Source: an uncultured Clostridia bacterium (GTDB taxonomy: Bacteria; Bacillota; Clostridia; Oscillospirales; Oscillospiraceae). From it: DNA of 6,186 nt. The DNA lies in the NCBI GenBank assembly GCA_946184215.1, contig CAMHER010000118.1, positions 1 to 6,186 on the forward strand. The letters run 5' to 3'. A model generated the notes under the pieces. The model worked only from the letters and a program-made list of their open reading frames with translations, was not told the DNA's origin and ran no database searches. Below, one piece after another: positions 1 through 5,632 of this stretch (position 1 is the stretch's first letter; each line of letters begins with the position of its first letter). The position numbers and the translations under genes are program-made.

Positions 1-958
1 AGGCGCACAGCTCCTCAAACTCCGCCTCGCCCTCGCCGGGCAGGCCGGCGATCAGACTCGTGCGCAGCACCAGCCCGGGGATACGCTCGCGCAGCGTGCG
101 GAACAGGGCGCGAATCTCGCTTCCGGTGCCGCGGCGGTTCATGCGCTTTAAGATCGCGTCGTTGATGTGCTGGATCGGGATATCCAGATACTTGACGATC
201 TTGTCGTTGGATGCGATCTCGTCGATCAGCTCGTCGTCGAACTGATCGGGGTAGAGATAGTGCAGCCGGATCCACTCGACGCCCTCGATCTTTCCCAGCT
301 CGCAGCACAGCGCGGCAAGACTTCGTTTGCCGTACAGGTCGGTGCCGTAGCGGGTGATATCCTGCGCGATGATGATCAGCTCCTTCACGCCATGGGCGGC
401 AAGCTCGCGCGCCTCTTCCAGGATATTCTCCATCGGGCGCGAGCGGTAGCGGCCGCGGATATAAGGGATCGCACAAAAGGCACAGAAGTTGTCACAGCCC
501 TCGGCAATGCGCAGATAAGCCCAGGACGGGCCGGTGGAGACAACACGCGGGATCTCGTCCACCGGGGCGCTGTTGGAGGCAAAGCGAGAGAGATGATCTC
601 CCGCCATTACCGCGTCTGCGGCCTCGACGATATCGCCGAAGCTGCCGACGCCCAAAACCGCGTCGATCTCCGGCAGCTCGGAGAGGATCGAGTCCTTGTA
701 GCGCTCGGAGAGACAGCCCGTGACGATCAGACCGCCAAGCCTTCCTTCTTTTTTCAGTTCGGCCATTTCCAGAATGTTGTCGATGGCCTCACTTTTGGCA
801 GCATCGATAAATCCGCAGGTGTTGACGACGGCCAGGTCCGCCCCGTCTGCCTCCGGCACCAGCGTATAGCCCGCTTCGGAGAGCAGATAGAGCATCTGCT
901 CGCTGTTGACGAGATTCTTGGCGCAGCCAAGAGAGATCATCGCAAAGGTCTTTTCCAT
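1..958 (-). CDS. rimO: Ribosomal protein S12 methylthiotransferase RimO, 3' end outside the window
   Basis: Radical SAM enzyme that adds a methylthio group to the conserved Asp (Asp88 in E. coli numbering) of ribosomal protein S12. The 319 visible residues make up most of a ~440-residue protein; the end of the radical SAM barrel and the C-terminal TRAM domain are missing. The N-terminal MTTase domain shows ISLGCAKNLVNSE with Cys12, VVNTCGFI with Cys48 and VTGCLSERY with Cys82, ligands of the auxiliary iron-sulfur cluster. The radical SAM CxxxCxxC motif is Cys155, Cys159 and Cys162 (GCDNFCAFC). LHYLYPD, YLDIPIQH and MNRRGT are RimO-type barrel motifs. LGCAKNLVNSE and the GCDNFCAFC context favour RimO over its relative MiaB. 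I chose ATG 958 because GAGG is seven bases upstream; an adjacent in-frame ATG at 961 would give an ATGA overlap with recX. The gene is tightly coupled to recX. Confidence 0.95.
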   Translation of the reverse strand, partial: MEKTFAMISLGCAKNLVNSEQMLYLLSEAGYTLVPEADGADLAVVNTCGFIDAAKSEAIDNILEMAELKKEGRLGGLIVTGCLSERYKDSILSELPEIDAVLGVGSFGDIVEAADAVMAGDHLSRFASNSAPVDEIPRVVSTGPSWAYLRIAEGCDNFCAFCAIPYIRGRYRSRPMENILEEARELAAHGVKELIIIAQDITRYGTDLYGKRSLAALCCELGKIEGVEWIRLHYLYPDQFDDELIDEIASNDKIVKYLDIPIQHINDAILKRMNRRGTGSEIRALFRTLRERIPGLVLRTSLIAGLPGEGEAEFEELCA

Positions 959-1569
959 CATTCTTCCTCAATACTACTGTCAAATCGGTGCAGAGCCGCA
1001 CGGATTTCCTCCCAGGAAAAACCCCGGCGGAACAGCGCGGCGCTGACCTTGCGCACGGCCTCGCGGTCGCTTGGGTCGTGCAGACGCCGGGCAAGAAACG
1101 CGTCGATCTTCCCGGAATTGTCGGGAAGATCGCTGAGTGTGTCGGCGGCAAGCTCACGGTCGATACCGCGGCGCTGCAGCTCGCTCCTCACGCGCCCGGC
1201 GCCGTAGCCCTTGGCGGCATAGTGCCGCGCCACCGCGCCGGCATATTCGCCGTCGTCAAGAAAACCGTGCTCGGCAAGCCAGGCAACGCAGTCCTCCGCG
1301 TCCTCCTCGTCGATGCCGCGGCGCAGCAGCTTGTCCTTCAGCTCCTTGCGGGAGTGGGGGCGGCGGGAGAGCAGCTCCAGCGCCTTTTGCCGCTCAAGCC
1401 CGCGCTTGGAGCTGCGTTTGAGCGCGGCAAATTCGTCGTCGCGGAGCTCCATGCCCACATACAGCCGCGCGTCCGTTACGGCGGCAAGGGTGGAGCGCAG
1501 ACTCTCGCCCCCCTCAAATTCCACCAGGATCCGATCGGGCGAGGTTTTTTTCAGCGCGGAAACGATCAT
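958..1569 (-). CDS. recX: RecA regulatory protein RecX
   Basis: Small cytoplasmic protein that binds in the groove of RecA filaments and limits or remodels them; recX directly after recA is the classic arrangement. The 203 residues hold an N-terminal extension (about 1-58, with LVEFEGGESL) as in other Firmicute RecX proteins, then three tandem three-helix RecX modules at about 60-108, 109-150 and 154-197. Signature stretches are SRKELKDKLLRRGI, GFLDDGEYA and, in the second and third modules, RVRSELQRRGI and KVSAALFRRGF. The ATG at 1569 lies 14 bases after the recA stop, with only a weak AAGG nine bases upstream, so translation probably depends partly on coupling to recA; a lower yield than RecA would suit its role. 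Its stop TGA shares one base with the rimO start. The linker between modules two and three contains a strong inverted repeat. Confidence 0.95.
   Translation of the reverse strand: MIVSALKKTSPDRILVEFEGGESLRSTLAAVTDARLYVGMELRDDEFAALKRSSKRGLERQKALELLSRRPHSRKELKDKLLRRGIDEEDAEDCVAWLAEHGFLDDGEYAGAVARHYAAKGYGAGRVRSELQRRGIDRELAADTLSDLPDNSGKIDAFLARRLHDPSDREAVRKVSAALFRRGFSWEEIRAALHRFDSSIEEE
1104..1132 (-). repeat. 11-bp perfect inverted repeat inside recX
   Basis: CGATCTTCCCG and its exact reverse complement flank a seven-base loop, the strongest short-range hairpin I found. It lies within the coding sequence, in codons for the SDLPDNSGKID linker between RecX modules two and three. Neither side is followed by a T-run, so it is not a standard terminator. 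It could be an RNA structure that slows ribosomes or RNA polymerase or marks a cleavage site before rimO, or it may be chance in a GC-rich gene. Confidence 0.6.
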
Positions 1570-1583
1570 ATCGTATCGCCTTG

Positions 1584-2687
1584 TCAGCCCTCGTCAAAAT
1601 CCGCGGCGCTTACTTCGACGGCGCGGCCGGAGACGCGCGCCGCCCGCTGGGCCTGCGGAGAGAGAAGCTTGAAGGAATTGTCGCGGATGTCCTGCTCGAT
1701 CTTGTCGCAGATGTCGGGATTGGCAGTCAGATATTCCTTGACAGCGTCCTTGCCCTGCAGCCGCTGACCGTTGACGGTGAACCAGGCGCCGCCCTTTTCA
1801 ATGATATCCAGCTTCACGGCCAGGTCGATGATCTCGCTGATTTTCGAAATGCCCTCGCCGTACATGATATCAAACTCCGCCTCACGGAACGGCGGGGCGA
1901 CCTTGTTCTTCACGACCTTGGCGCGCGTGCGGTTGCCGATCATCTCACCGCCGGCTTTGAGCGTCTCGATGCGGCGCACGTCGATGCGGACGGAGGCGTA
2001 GTATTTCAGGGCCAGACCGCCGGGCGTGGTCTCGGGGTTGCCGTACATCACGCCGATCTTCTGGCGCAGCTGGTTGATGAAAATGACGGTGCAGTTGTTC
2101 TTGGAGATCGCACCGGCCAGACGGCGCATCGCCTGGGACATCAGGCGCGCGAGCATGCCGACGACCGTGTCGCCGACCTCGCCCTCCAGCTCGGCACGGG
2201 GGATCAGCGCGGCGACCGAATCGACGACGATCACGTCGATGGCGCCGGAGCGGACCAGAGATTCGGTAATGTCAAGCGCCTGCTCGCCGGTGTCGGGCTG
2301 CGAGATCAAGAGGCTGTCGATGTCGACGCCCAGCGCCCGGGCGTAAGCGGGCTCAAGCGCGTGCTCTACGTCGATATAGGCCGCGTCGCCGCCGTTTTTC
2401 TGCGCCGAGGCGACGATGTGCAGAGCCAGCGTGGTTTTACCGGAGGCCTCAGGGCCGTAGATCTCGATGATGCGGCCTTTGGGCACGCCGCCGATGCCGA
2501 GCGCCAGATCCAGCGACAGCGAGCCGGTGGACAGGGCCTCGACGTTGACGGAGATATCGTCGCCCAGACGCATGATCGTGCCTTTACCGTAGTCTTTCTC
2601 GATTTTCGCGATCGCCGTTTCCAGCGCCTTTTTCCGGTCTCCTGCGTCAACGGGCGTGACGGTCACAGTCTTCTTTTTCTCTGCCAT
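1584..2687 (-). CDS. recA: Recombinase RecA
   Basis: DNA-dependent ATPase that forms filaments on single-stranded DNA, performs strand exchange, and triggers LexA self-cleavage in organisms with an SOS response. It has 367 residues, slightly longer than the usual ~350, with a 12-residue N-terminal offset relative to Escherichia coli. Walker A is GPEASGKTT (78-86), the catalytic Glu is E108 in YIDVEHALEP, and Walker B is VIVVDS with D156. Loop L1 spans about 168-177 (EGEVGDTVVG). Loop L2 spans about 205-222 (NQLRQKIGVMYGNPETT) with the conserved Gln206. The C-terminal domain carries AWFTVNGQRLQGKD and ends in a short tail, ADFDEG, less acidic than in E. coli. Unusual residues are V175 and V176 for L1 His163/Met164, Y215 for L2 Phe203, and Y229 for Phe217. 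The ATG at 2687 has a strong AGGAGG site. recX starts 14 bases after the stop. Confidence 0.99.
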   Translation of the reverse strand: MAEKKKTVTVTPVDAGDRKKALETAIAKIEKDYGKGTIMRLGDDISVNVEALSTGSLSLDLALGIGGVPKGRIIEIYGPEASGKTTLALHIVASAQKNGGDAAYIDVEHALEPAYARALGVDIDSLLISQPDTGEQALDITESLVRSGAIDVIVVDSVAALIPRAELEGEVGDTVVGMLARLMSQAMRRLAGAISKNNCTVIFINQLRQKIGVMYGNPETTPGGLALKYYASVRIDVRRIETLKAGGEMIGNRTRAKVVKNKVAPPFREAEFDIMYGEGISKISEIIDLAVKLDIIEKGGAWFTVNGQRLQGKDAVKEYLTANPDICDKIEQDIRDNSFKLLSPQAQRAARVSGRAVEVSAADFDEG

Positions 2688-2693
2688 GTTTAT

Positions 2694-2699
2694 CCTCCT
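2694..2699 (-). promoter_or_regulatory. Strong ribosome binding site of recA
   Basis: AGGAGG, a full Shine-Dalgarno core, lies six bases before the recA ATG at 2687. It is the best ribosome binding site in the window and fixes the start codon. It fits the high RecA level expected of a filament-forming protein and contrasts with the weak sites before recX and the kinase gene. Confidence 0.85.
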
Positions 2700-2700
2700 C

Positions 2701-2723
2701 TCGGCGTACGGGAAGTGCGCCGA
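2701..2723 (-). other. Hairpin in the recA leader next to the ribosome binding site
   Basis: TCGGCG and CGCCGA form a perfect 6-bp stem. After one C-A mismatch two more pairs can form, closing a five-base TTCCC loop. The stem ends one base before the GAGGAGG segment of the recA ribosome binding site. There is no T-run after it, so it is not an intrinsic terminator for prmC. It could protect the 5' end of a recA transcript or tune ribosome access. Confidence 0.45.
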
Positions 2724-2738
2724 ATAATATACGTTATT
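2723..2738 (-). repeat. AT-rich imperfect palindrome upstream of recA
   Basis: AATAA and TTATT arms flank a six-base centre; the centre is itself only partly symmetric. The palindrome overlaps the end of the candidate -10 element and the predicted start of recA transcription, so it is placed where an operator could act. It does not match the Firmicute LexA consensus. Its AT content stands out against the GC-rich surroundings but may only reflect promoter melting needs. Confidence 0.35.
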
Positions 2739-2764
2739 GTATCAAAATCACATCTTGCCGATAA
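2736..2764 (-). promoter_or_regulatory. Candidate extended -10 promoter for recA
   Basis: On the minus strand TGATACAAT (2744-2736) combines the TGn element with TACAAT, a five-of-six match to TATAAT. It starts three bases after the prmC stop codon. At a 17-base spacing the -35 position (2764-2759) reads TTATCG, only a three-of-six match to TTGACA, which is tolerable for an extended -10 promoter. Initiation would fall near 2729-2730, giving a leader of about 42 bases. A separate recA promoter would let recA-recX-rimO be expressed independently of the upstream genes. I see no GAACNNNNGTTC-type LexA box nearby. Inference from sequence only. Confidence 0.45.
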
Positions 2765-3602
2765 CGACTCGCTCAACGCCGATGGTGTCGAACTTTGAGC
2801 TGACGGCACGGAAGCCGCCGGTGAGCATCATTTCCTTCACGCTTTCGGCCTGGCCCTCGCCGACCTCAAAGAGCAGATATCCGCCCGGACGGAGAAGCGC
2901 CTTCCAGTATTTGATGATGGCCTTGTAGAATTTCAGCCCGTCCTTGCCGCCGTCCAGCGCCCAGGACGGCTCAAAGTCCCGCACGGAGGGGTCCAGCTTG
3001 CGCATGTCGGCGCTACGGATATAGGGCGGGTTCGAAACGATCATGTCGAACTGCCCCATGCTCAGCGGAGGCGAGGCCGTGGCGTCCGCCTGCATGCAGA
3101 TCGCCCGTGAGGACAGACGATTGGCCGCGATATTTTTGCGGCACACCTCCAGCGCATTGGCGCTGATGTCAACGGCGACAAGCCGCGTCGCGGGCAGCTC
3201 GTGGCCGATGGCGCAGGCGATACAGCCGCTGCCGCAGCACAAGTCCAGCACCCGCGCGTCCATCTTGTGGCCGTTGAGCAGCTCCTTGGCCGCGTCGACG
3301 AGCAGTTCGGTGTCCATGCGGGGGATCAGCACGTCGGTTGTGATGACCATCGGCAGACCGTAGAATTCCCACGCGCCGGTGATATAGGCCACCGGCTCGC
3401 CGGCAATGCGTCGCTCGGTCAGGTCGGCAACCTTTGCGGCCATCTCGGGCGTGGTGTAGAGCGAGAGATCACGCAGCAGCTCCTGCGCGGTCTTGCCGGC
3501 CGCCGTGGCCACCAGCAGCCGCGCCTCCAGGCTGTAGCCCTCAATGCCGTGCTCCCGCAGGGCGTTGCGCGTCTGCAGATAGATATCGTTATAGGTTTTC
3601 AT
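2748..3602 (-). CDS. prmC: Peptide chain release factor N5-glutamine methyltransferase PrmC
   Basis: Cytoplasmic S-adenosylmethionine-dependent enzyme that methylates the Gln of the GGQ loop in release factors RF1 and RF2, improving termination. With the ATG at 3602 it has 284 residues, the normal length. An N-terminal helical domain (about 1-75) ends in GEPVAYITG (69-76), a family signature. The Rossmann methyltransferase domain has VLDLCCGSGCIA (118-129) for SAM binding, AVDIS (143-147) and the catalytic NPPY (191-194), which binds the target glutamine, then DGGKDGLKFY (217-226). Two positions vary: IPRMDTE where IPRP[DE]TE is common, and CCGSG where GTGSG is common. I prefer ATG 3602 because AAAGGA lies nine bases upstream; an in-frame GTG at 3608 would add two residues but sits only three bases from that site. 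The release factor gene prfA, a frequent partner, is not the next gene here. Confidence 0.96.
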   Translation of the reverse strand: MKTYNDIYLQTRNALREHGIEGYSLEARLLVATAAGKTAQELLRDLSLYTTPEMAAKVADLTERRIAGEPVAYITGAWEFYGLPMVITTDVLIPRMDTELLVDAAKELLNGHKMDARVLDLCCGSGCIACAIGHELPATRLVAVDISANALEVCRKNIAANRLSSRAICMQADATASPPLSMGQFDMIVSNPPYIRSADMRKLDPSVRDFEPSWALDGGKDGLKFYKAIIKYWKALLRPGGYLLFEVGEGQAESVKEMMLTGGFRAVSSKFDTIGVERVVIGKM

Positions 3603-3611
3603 ACACACTCA

Positions 3612-3617
3612 TCCTTT
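3612..3617 (-). promoter_or_regulatory. Ribosome binding site deciding the prmC start
   Basis: AAAGGA, inside a wider GGGGAAAGGA stretch, lies nine bases before ATG 3602 and only three before the alternative in-frame GTG at 3608. The spacing favours the ATG. It sits in the 23-base gap after the DUF1385 stop, consistent with prmC being read from the same transcript. Confidence 0.6.
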
Positions 3618-3625
3618 CCCCAAGC

Positions 3626-4573
3626 TTACCAGACGTCGCTGCCCTTCTCCTCGGGAATCACAAGCTCCATCGCGCGGATCGCACATTCGATCATGGAATC
3701 GTCGGGTTCGTTCGTTGTCATGTGCTGCAGCCATTTGCCCGGCGCGGACAGGATCGCGGAGAGCCAATTGTCATGGCGCCCGCACCAGCGGTTCAACTCA
3801 TAGCTCAGACCGATCACAACGGGAAGCAGCAGCAGATGAGCGCCCATGCGGGCAAAGGAATTGGACAGGCGGACAACAGAATTGACCAGGATGCTGATCA
3901 CAATGACGACCAGCAGAAAACTTGTGCCGCAGCGGGGGTGGAAACGGGATTCGACTCGCACGTTTTCCACCGTCAGCGGCTTTCCGTGCTCGTAACAGAA
4001 AATCGTTTTATGCTCGGCCCCGTGATAGGAGAACAGCCGCTTGACGTCGCTGACCTCGCACACAAGACGCATGTAAAGCAGCAGGATCGCAATCCTTACC
4101 GCGCCCTCAGAGAGATTGCGCGCGAAGAAGTGCGTTTTCAATCCGGGAATCAGACCCACAAGAAAGGCGGGCAGGAAAATGAAGAGAAACAGCGACAGCG
4201 CCACGCCCAGTACCACAGCGGAGGCGATGATCAGCTTCTGTGCCTTTTCCCCTTCGAAATGCGCCTCGATCCATTGATCGAGTTTGTCCGGCTCGCCCTG
4301 CTCCTCCAGCGGAACGAGAGAGGCGGAATAGGTCAGCGCACGCATCCCCTTGAACAGCGAGTCGAACAGCGTCACGATCCCGCGAAGAAAGGGCAGGCCC
4401 AGGATCGGATACCGATCCCGGACAAGTTTCAAGTCCTCAACCTTTTCTACGATTCCGTCCCTTGTGCGGCAGACGATGGCCTGCTTTTTCGGCCCTCGCA
4501 TCAAAATGCCTTCGATCAGCGCCTGCCCGCCGATGGAAGTACGAAACGAACAATCCTCAGTTTTTCTTTTCAT
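3626..4573 (-). CDS. DUF1385 (YqhQ-like) integral membrane protein
   Basis: A 315-residue member of the DUF1385 family (YqhQ in Bacillus subtilis), of unknown biochemical function. Hallmarks in order: GGQALIEGILMRGP (15-28); hydrophobic segments at about 114-142 and 158-172; FSYHGAEHKTIFCYEHG (181-197); FHPRCGTSF (211-219); hydrophobic segments at about 218-236 and 243-258; and a C-terminal block from APGKWLQ through TTNEPDD to MIECAI (278-299). His184, His188, Cys193, His212 and Cys215 could make a metal site; that is my inference from motif spacing. Length is normal for the family. The ATG at 4573 has GGAG six bases upstream, inside the kinase gene, and the first 17 bases are shared with the kinase 3' end. 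prmC follows after 23 bases; DUF1385 next to prmC is a recurring arrangement in Clostridia. Family assignment is firm; a role with the kinase is suggested only by the overlap. Confidence 0.93.
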   Translation of the reverse strand: MKRKTEDCSFRTSIGGQALIEGILMRGPKKQAIVCRTRDGIVEKVEDLKLVRDRYPILGLPFLRGIVTLFDSLFKGMRALTYSASLVPLEEQGEPDKLDQWIEAHFEGEKAQKLIIASAVVLGVALSLFLFIFLPAFLVGLIPGLKTHFFARNLSEGAVRIAILLLYMRLVCEVSDVKRLFSYHGAEHKTIFCYEHGKPLTVENVRVESRFHPRCGTSFLLVVIVISILVNSVVRLSNSFARMGAHLLLLPVVIGLSYELNRWCGRHDNWLSAILSAPGKWLQHMTTNEPDDSMIECAIRAMELVIPEEKGSDVW

Positions 4574-5570
4574 GTCCCTCTCCGCCGCGCAGCGGGAGCG
4601 TAACCGTCACAAGACAGCCGCCGCCGGGCGCGTTTTCGATCAGCAGCCTGCCGCCGTGGCGCGCAACGATCTCGTCGCATACGGACAGACCGATGCCCGT
4701 GCCGCGGCCCTTGGAGCTGCCCTTGTAAAACTTTTCCTTGACGTGCGGCAGCTCATTTTCGGGGATGCCGTGGCCGTGGTCGCGAATGGTAATGATCACA
4801 AAGCCGCCCTCGGAGCGGATCGCAACGTCAACCTTCCCACCGTCGCCGCCGTGCTTGGCGGCGTTGTCAAGAAGATTCAAAAATACCTGCTTGAGACGCT
4901 CCGGGTCGCCGGGGATCATCGGGATCGGCTTGGAGGGCTGGTCGTATTTTACCTCAACGCCGGCCTGACGCAGCAGCTCGCCATAGGTGAAGATAGCGTC
5001 CTCAAGCTCTGCGGCGATGTCGATCATCTCAATACGCAGGTTGAAGCGGCCGTCCTGGATGCGGGCAAATTCCAGCATCTCCGAGACCATGCCGGTCAGT
5101 CGTTCGGCCTCCTTGGAGATGATCTGGATGCCGCGCAGCGAGTCGCCCTGCACGGCCTCGTCATAGGCAATGGTCTCCGCCCAGCCTTCAATGGCCGTGA
5201 GCGGGGTGCGCAGCTCGTGGGAGACGCGGGAGATAAACTCCGTCCGCGTTTTTTCCGCCACGGCGACCTTTTCGGACATTTCGTTGAGCGCGTCGGTGAG
5301 GTCGCCCACCTCGTCGTCACCCAGCTTTTCCACCTGGACGCCGTAGCTTCCCGCGGCAATGCGGCGCGCCACGTCGGTCAGATGCGTCACCGGGTCAGAC
5401 ACACGGGACCAGAACCACAGCATCACGCCGATAATATAAAAGCAGACCAGCGTGACGAGCGCGACGGCATAAAGCACATAGAGGCGCGTAATGCACCAGA
5501 CCGCACCCAGCAGCAGAAGCAGCGCGCCGATGCCGGAGACGATCAGTTGGTTTCTCAGTCGTTTGTTCAT
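4557..5570 (-). CDS. Sensor histidine kinase with two membrane helices, HAMP, HisKA and HATPase_c
   Basis: Membrane histidine kinase of 337 residues, likely partner of the regulator encoded upstream. Two hydrophobic helices (about 8-28 and 30-54) are separated by only one or two residues, so there is essentially no extracytoplasmic sensor domain. A HAMP domain (about 55-107) carries the usual DEVGDLTDALNEM segment. The dimerisation/phosphoacceptor helix has FISRVSHELRTPL with His118. The catalytic domain shows the N box (NLLDNAAKH, 232-240), G1 (DHGHGIP, 264-270), F box (EKFYKG, 279-284) and G2 (GRGTGIGLS, 288-296). All catalytic boxes look intact and there is no PAS domain. The ATG at 5570 is the first possible in its frame because a TAA lies two codons upstream; its ribosome binding site is poor. 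The 3' end overlaps the DUF1385 gene by 17 bases, implying co-transcription and probable translational coupling. Stimulus unknown. Confidence 0.95.
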   Translation of the reverse strand: MNKRLRNQLIVSGIGALLLLLGAVWCITRLYVLYAVALVTLVCFYIIGVMLWFWSRVSDPVTHLTDVARRIAAGSYGVQVEKLGDDEVGDLTDALNEMSEKVAVAEKTRTEFISRVSHELRTPLTAIEGWAETIAYDEAVQGDSLRGIQIISKEAERLTGMVSEMLEFARIQDGRFNLRIEMIDIAAELEDAIFTYGELLRQAGVEVKYDQPSKPIPMIPGDPERLKQVFLNLLDNAAKHGGDGGKVDVAIRSEGGFVIITIRDHGHGIPENELPHVKEKFYKGSSKGRGTGIGLSVCDEIVARHGGRLLIENAPGGGCLVTVTLPLRGGEGHEKKN

Positions 5571-5601
5571 ATCTTATTTATGCAGATGCTTTCTCTGTAT
5601 T

Positions 5602-5618
5602 TTCCCGCCGTGCGGGAA
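5602..5618 (-). repeat. Perfect inverted repeat between regulator and kinase genes
   Basis: A 7-bp perfect stem (TTCCCGC / GCGGGAA) with a 3-base loop sits in the 62-base gap between the regulator stop and the kinase start. On the transcribed strand an upstream TTTTCCC can pair instead with the overlapping GGGAAAA, so two mutually exclusive stems are possible. On either strand the stem is not followed by a run of T, so it is not a classical intrinsic terminator. An RNA processing or stability site that sets different regulator and kinase levels is the simplest reading, but this is inference. Confidence 0.5.
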
Positions 5619-5632
5619 GGGAAAAGGCTTGC

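Noticed and set aside
15..476. 153-codon minus-strand open frame
   Set aside because: It is in another frame of rimO; the Arg/Pro-rich translation is typical of out-of-frame reading of GC-rich DNA.
167..1207. 346-codon plus-strand open frame opposite rimO and recX
   Set aside because: Antisense shadow crossing the recX-rimO boundary; rimO has all its iron-sulfur ligand cysteines in the minus frame.
2688..2747. LexA (SOS) box upstream of recA
   Set aside because: Searched for CGAACNNNNGTTCG and relaxed GAAC/GTTC pairs; none is present in this gap.
1581..2798. 405-codon open frame on the plus strand across recA
   Set aside because: It lies exactly antisense to recA, whose motifs are unmistakable, and its translation shows no family pattern. 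It follows from GC-biased codon use leaving few stops on the opposite strand.
3589..3612. Seven-codon reading frame (MSVYENL) overlapping the prmC start
   Set aside because: It begins on the ATG directly within the AAAGGA ribosome binding site, so it lacks its own site and is unlikely to be translated.
4265..4282. 7-bp inverted repeat with a four-base loop inside the DUF1385 gene
   Set aside because: Short, within coding sequence, and of a strength expected by chance a few times in a window of this size.
4402..4418. 7-bp inverted repeat with a three-base loop inside the DUF1385 gene
   Set aside because: As above; it falls in ordinary codons with no regulatory context.
3434..4603. 389-codon plus-strand open frame opposite DUF1385 and prmC
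   Set aside because: Antisense to two recognisable genes and spanning their junction; no domain or ribosome binding site supports it.
5602..5618. Intrinsic terminator after the response regulator gene
   Set aside because: The stem is good but no T-run follows on either strand, and the downstream kinase gene should be co-expressed.
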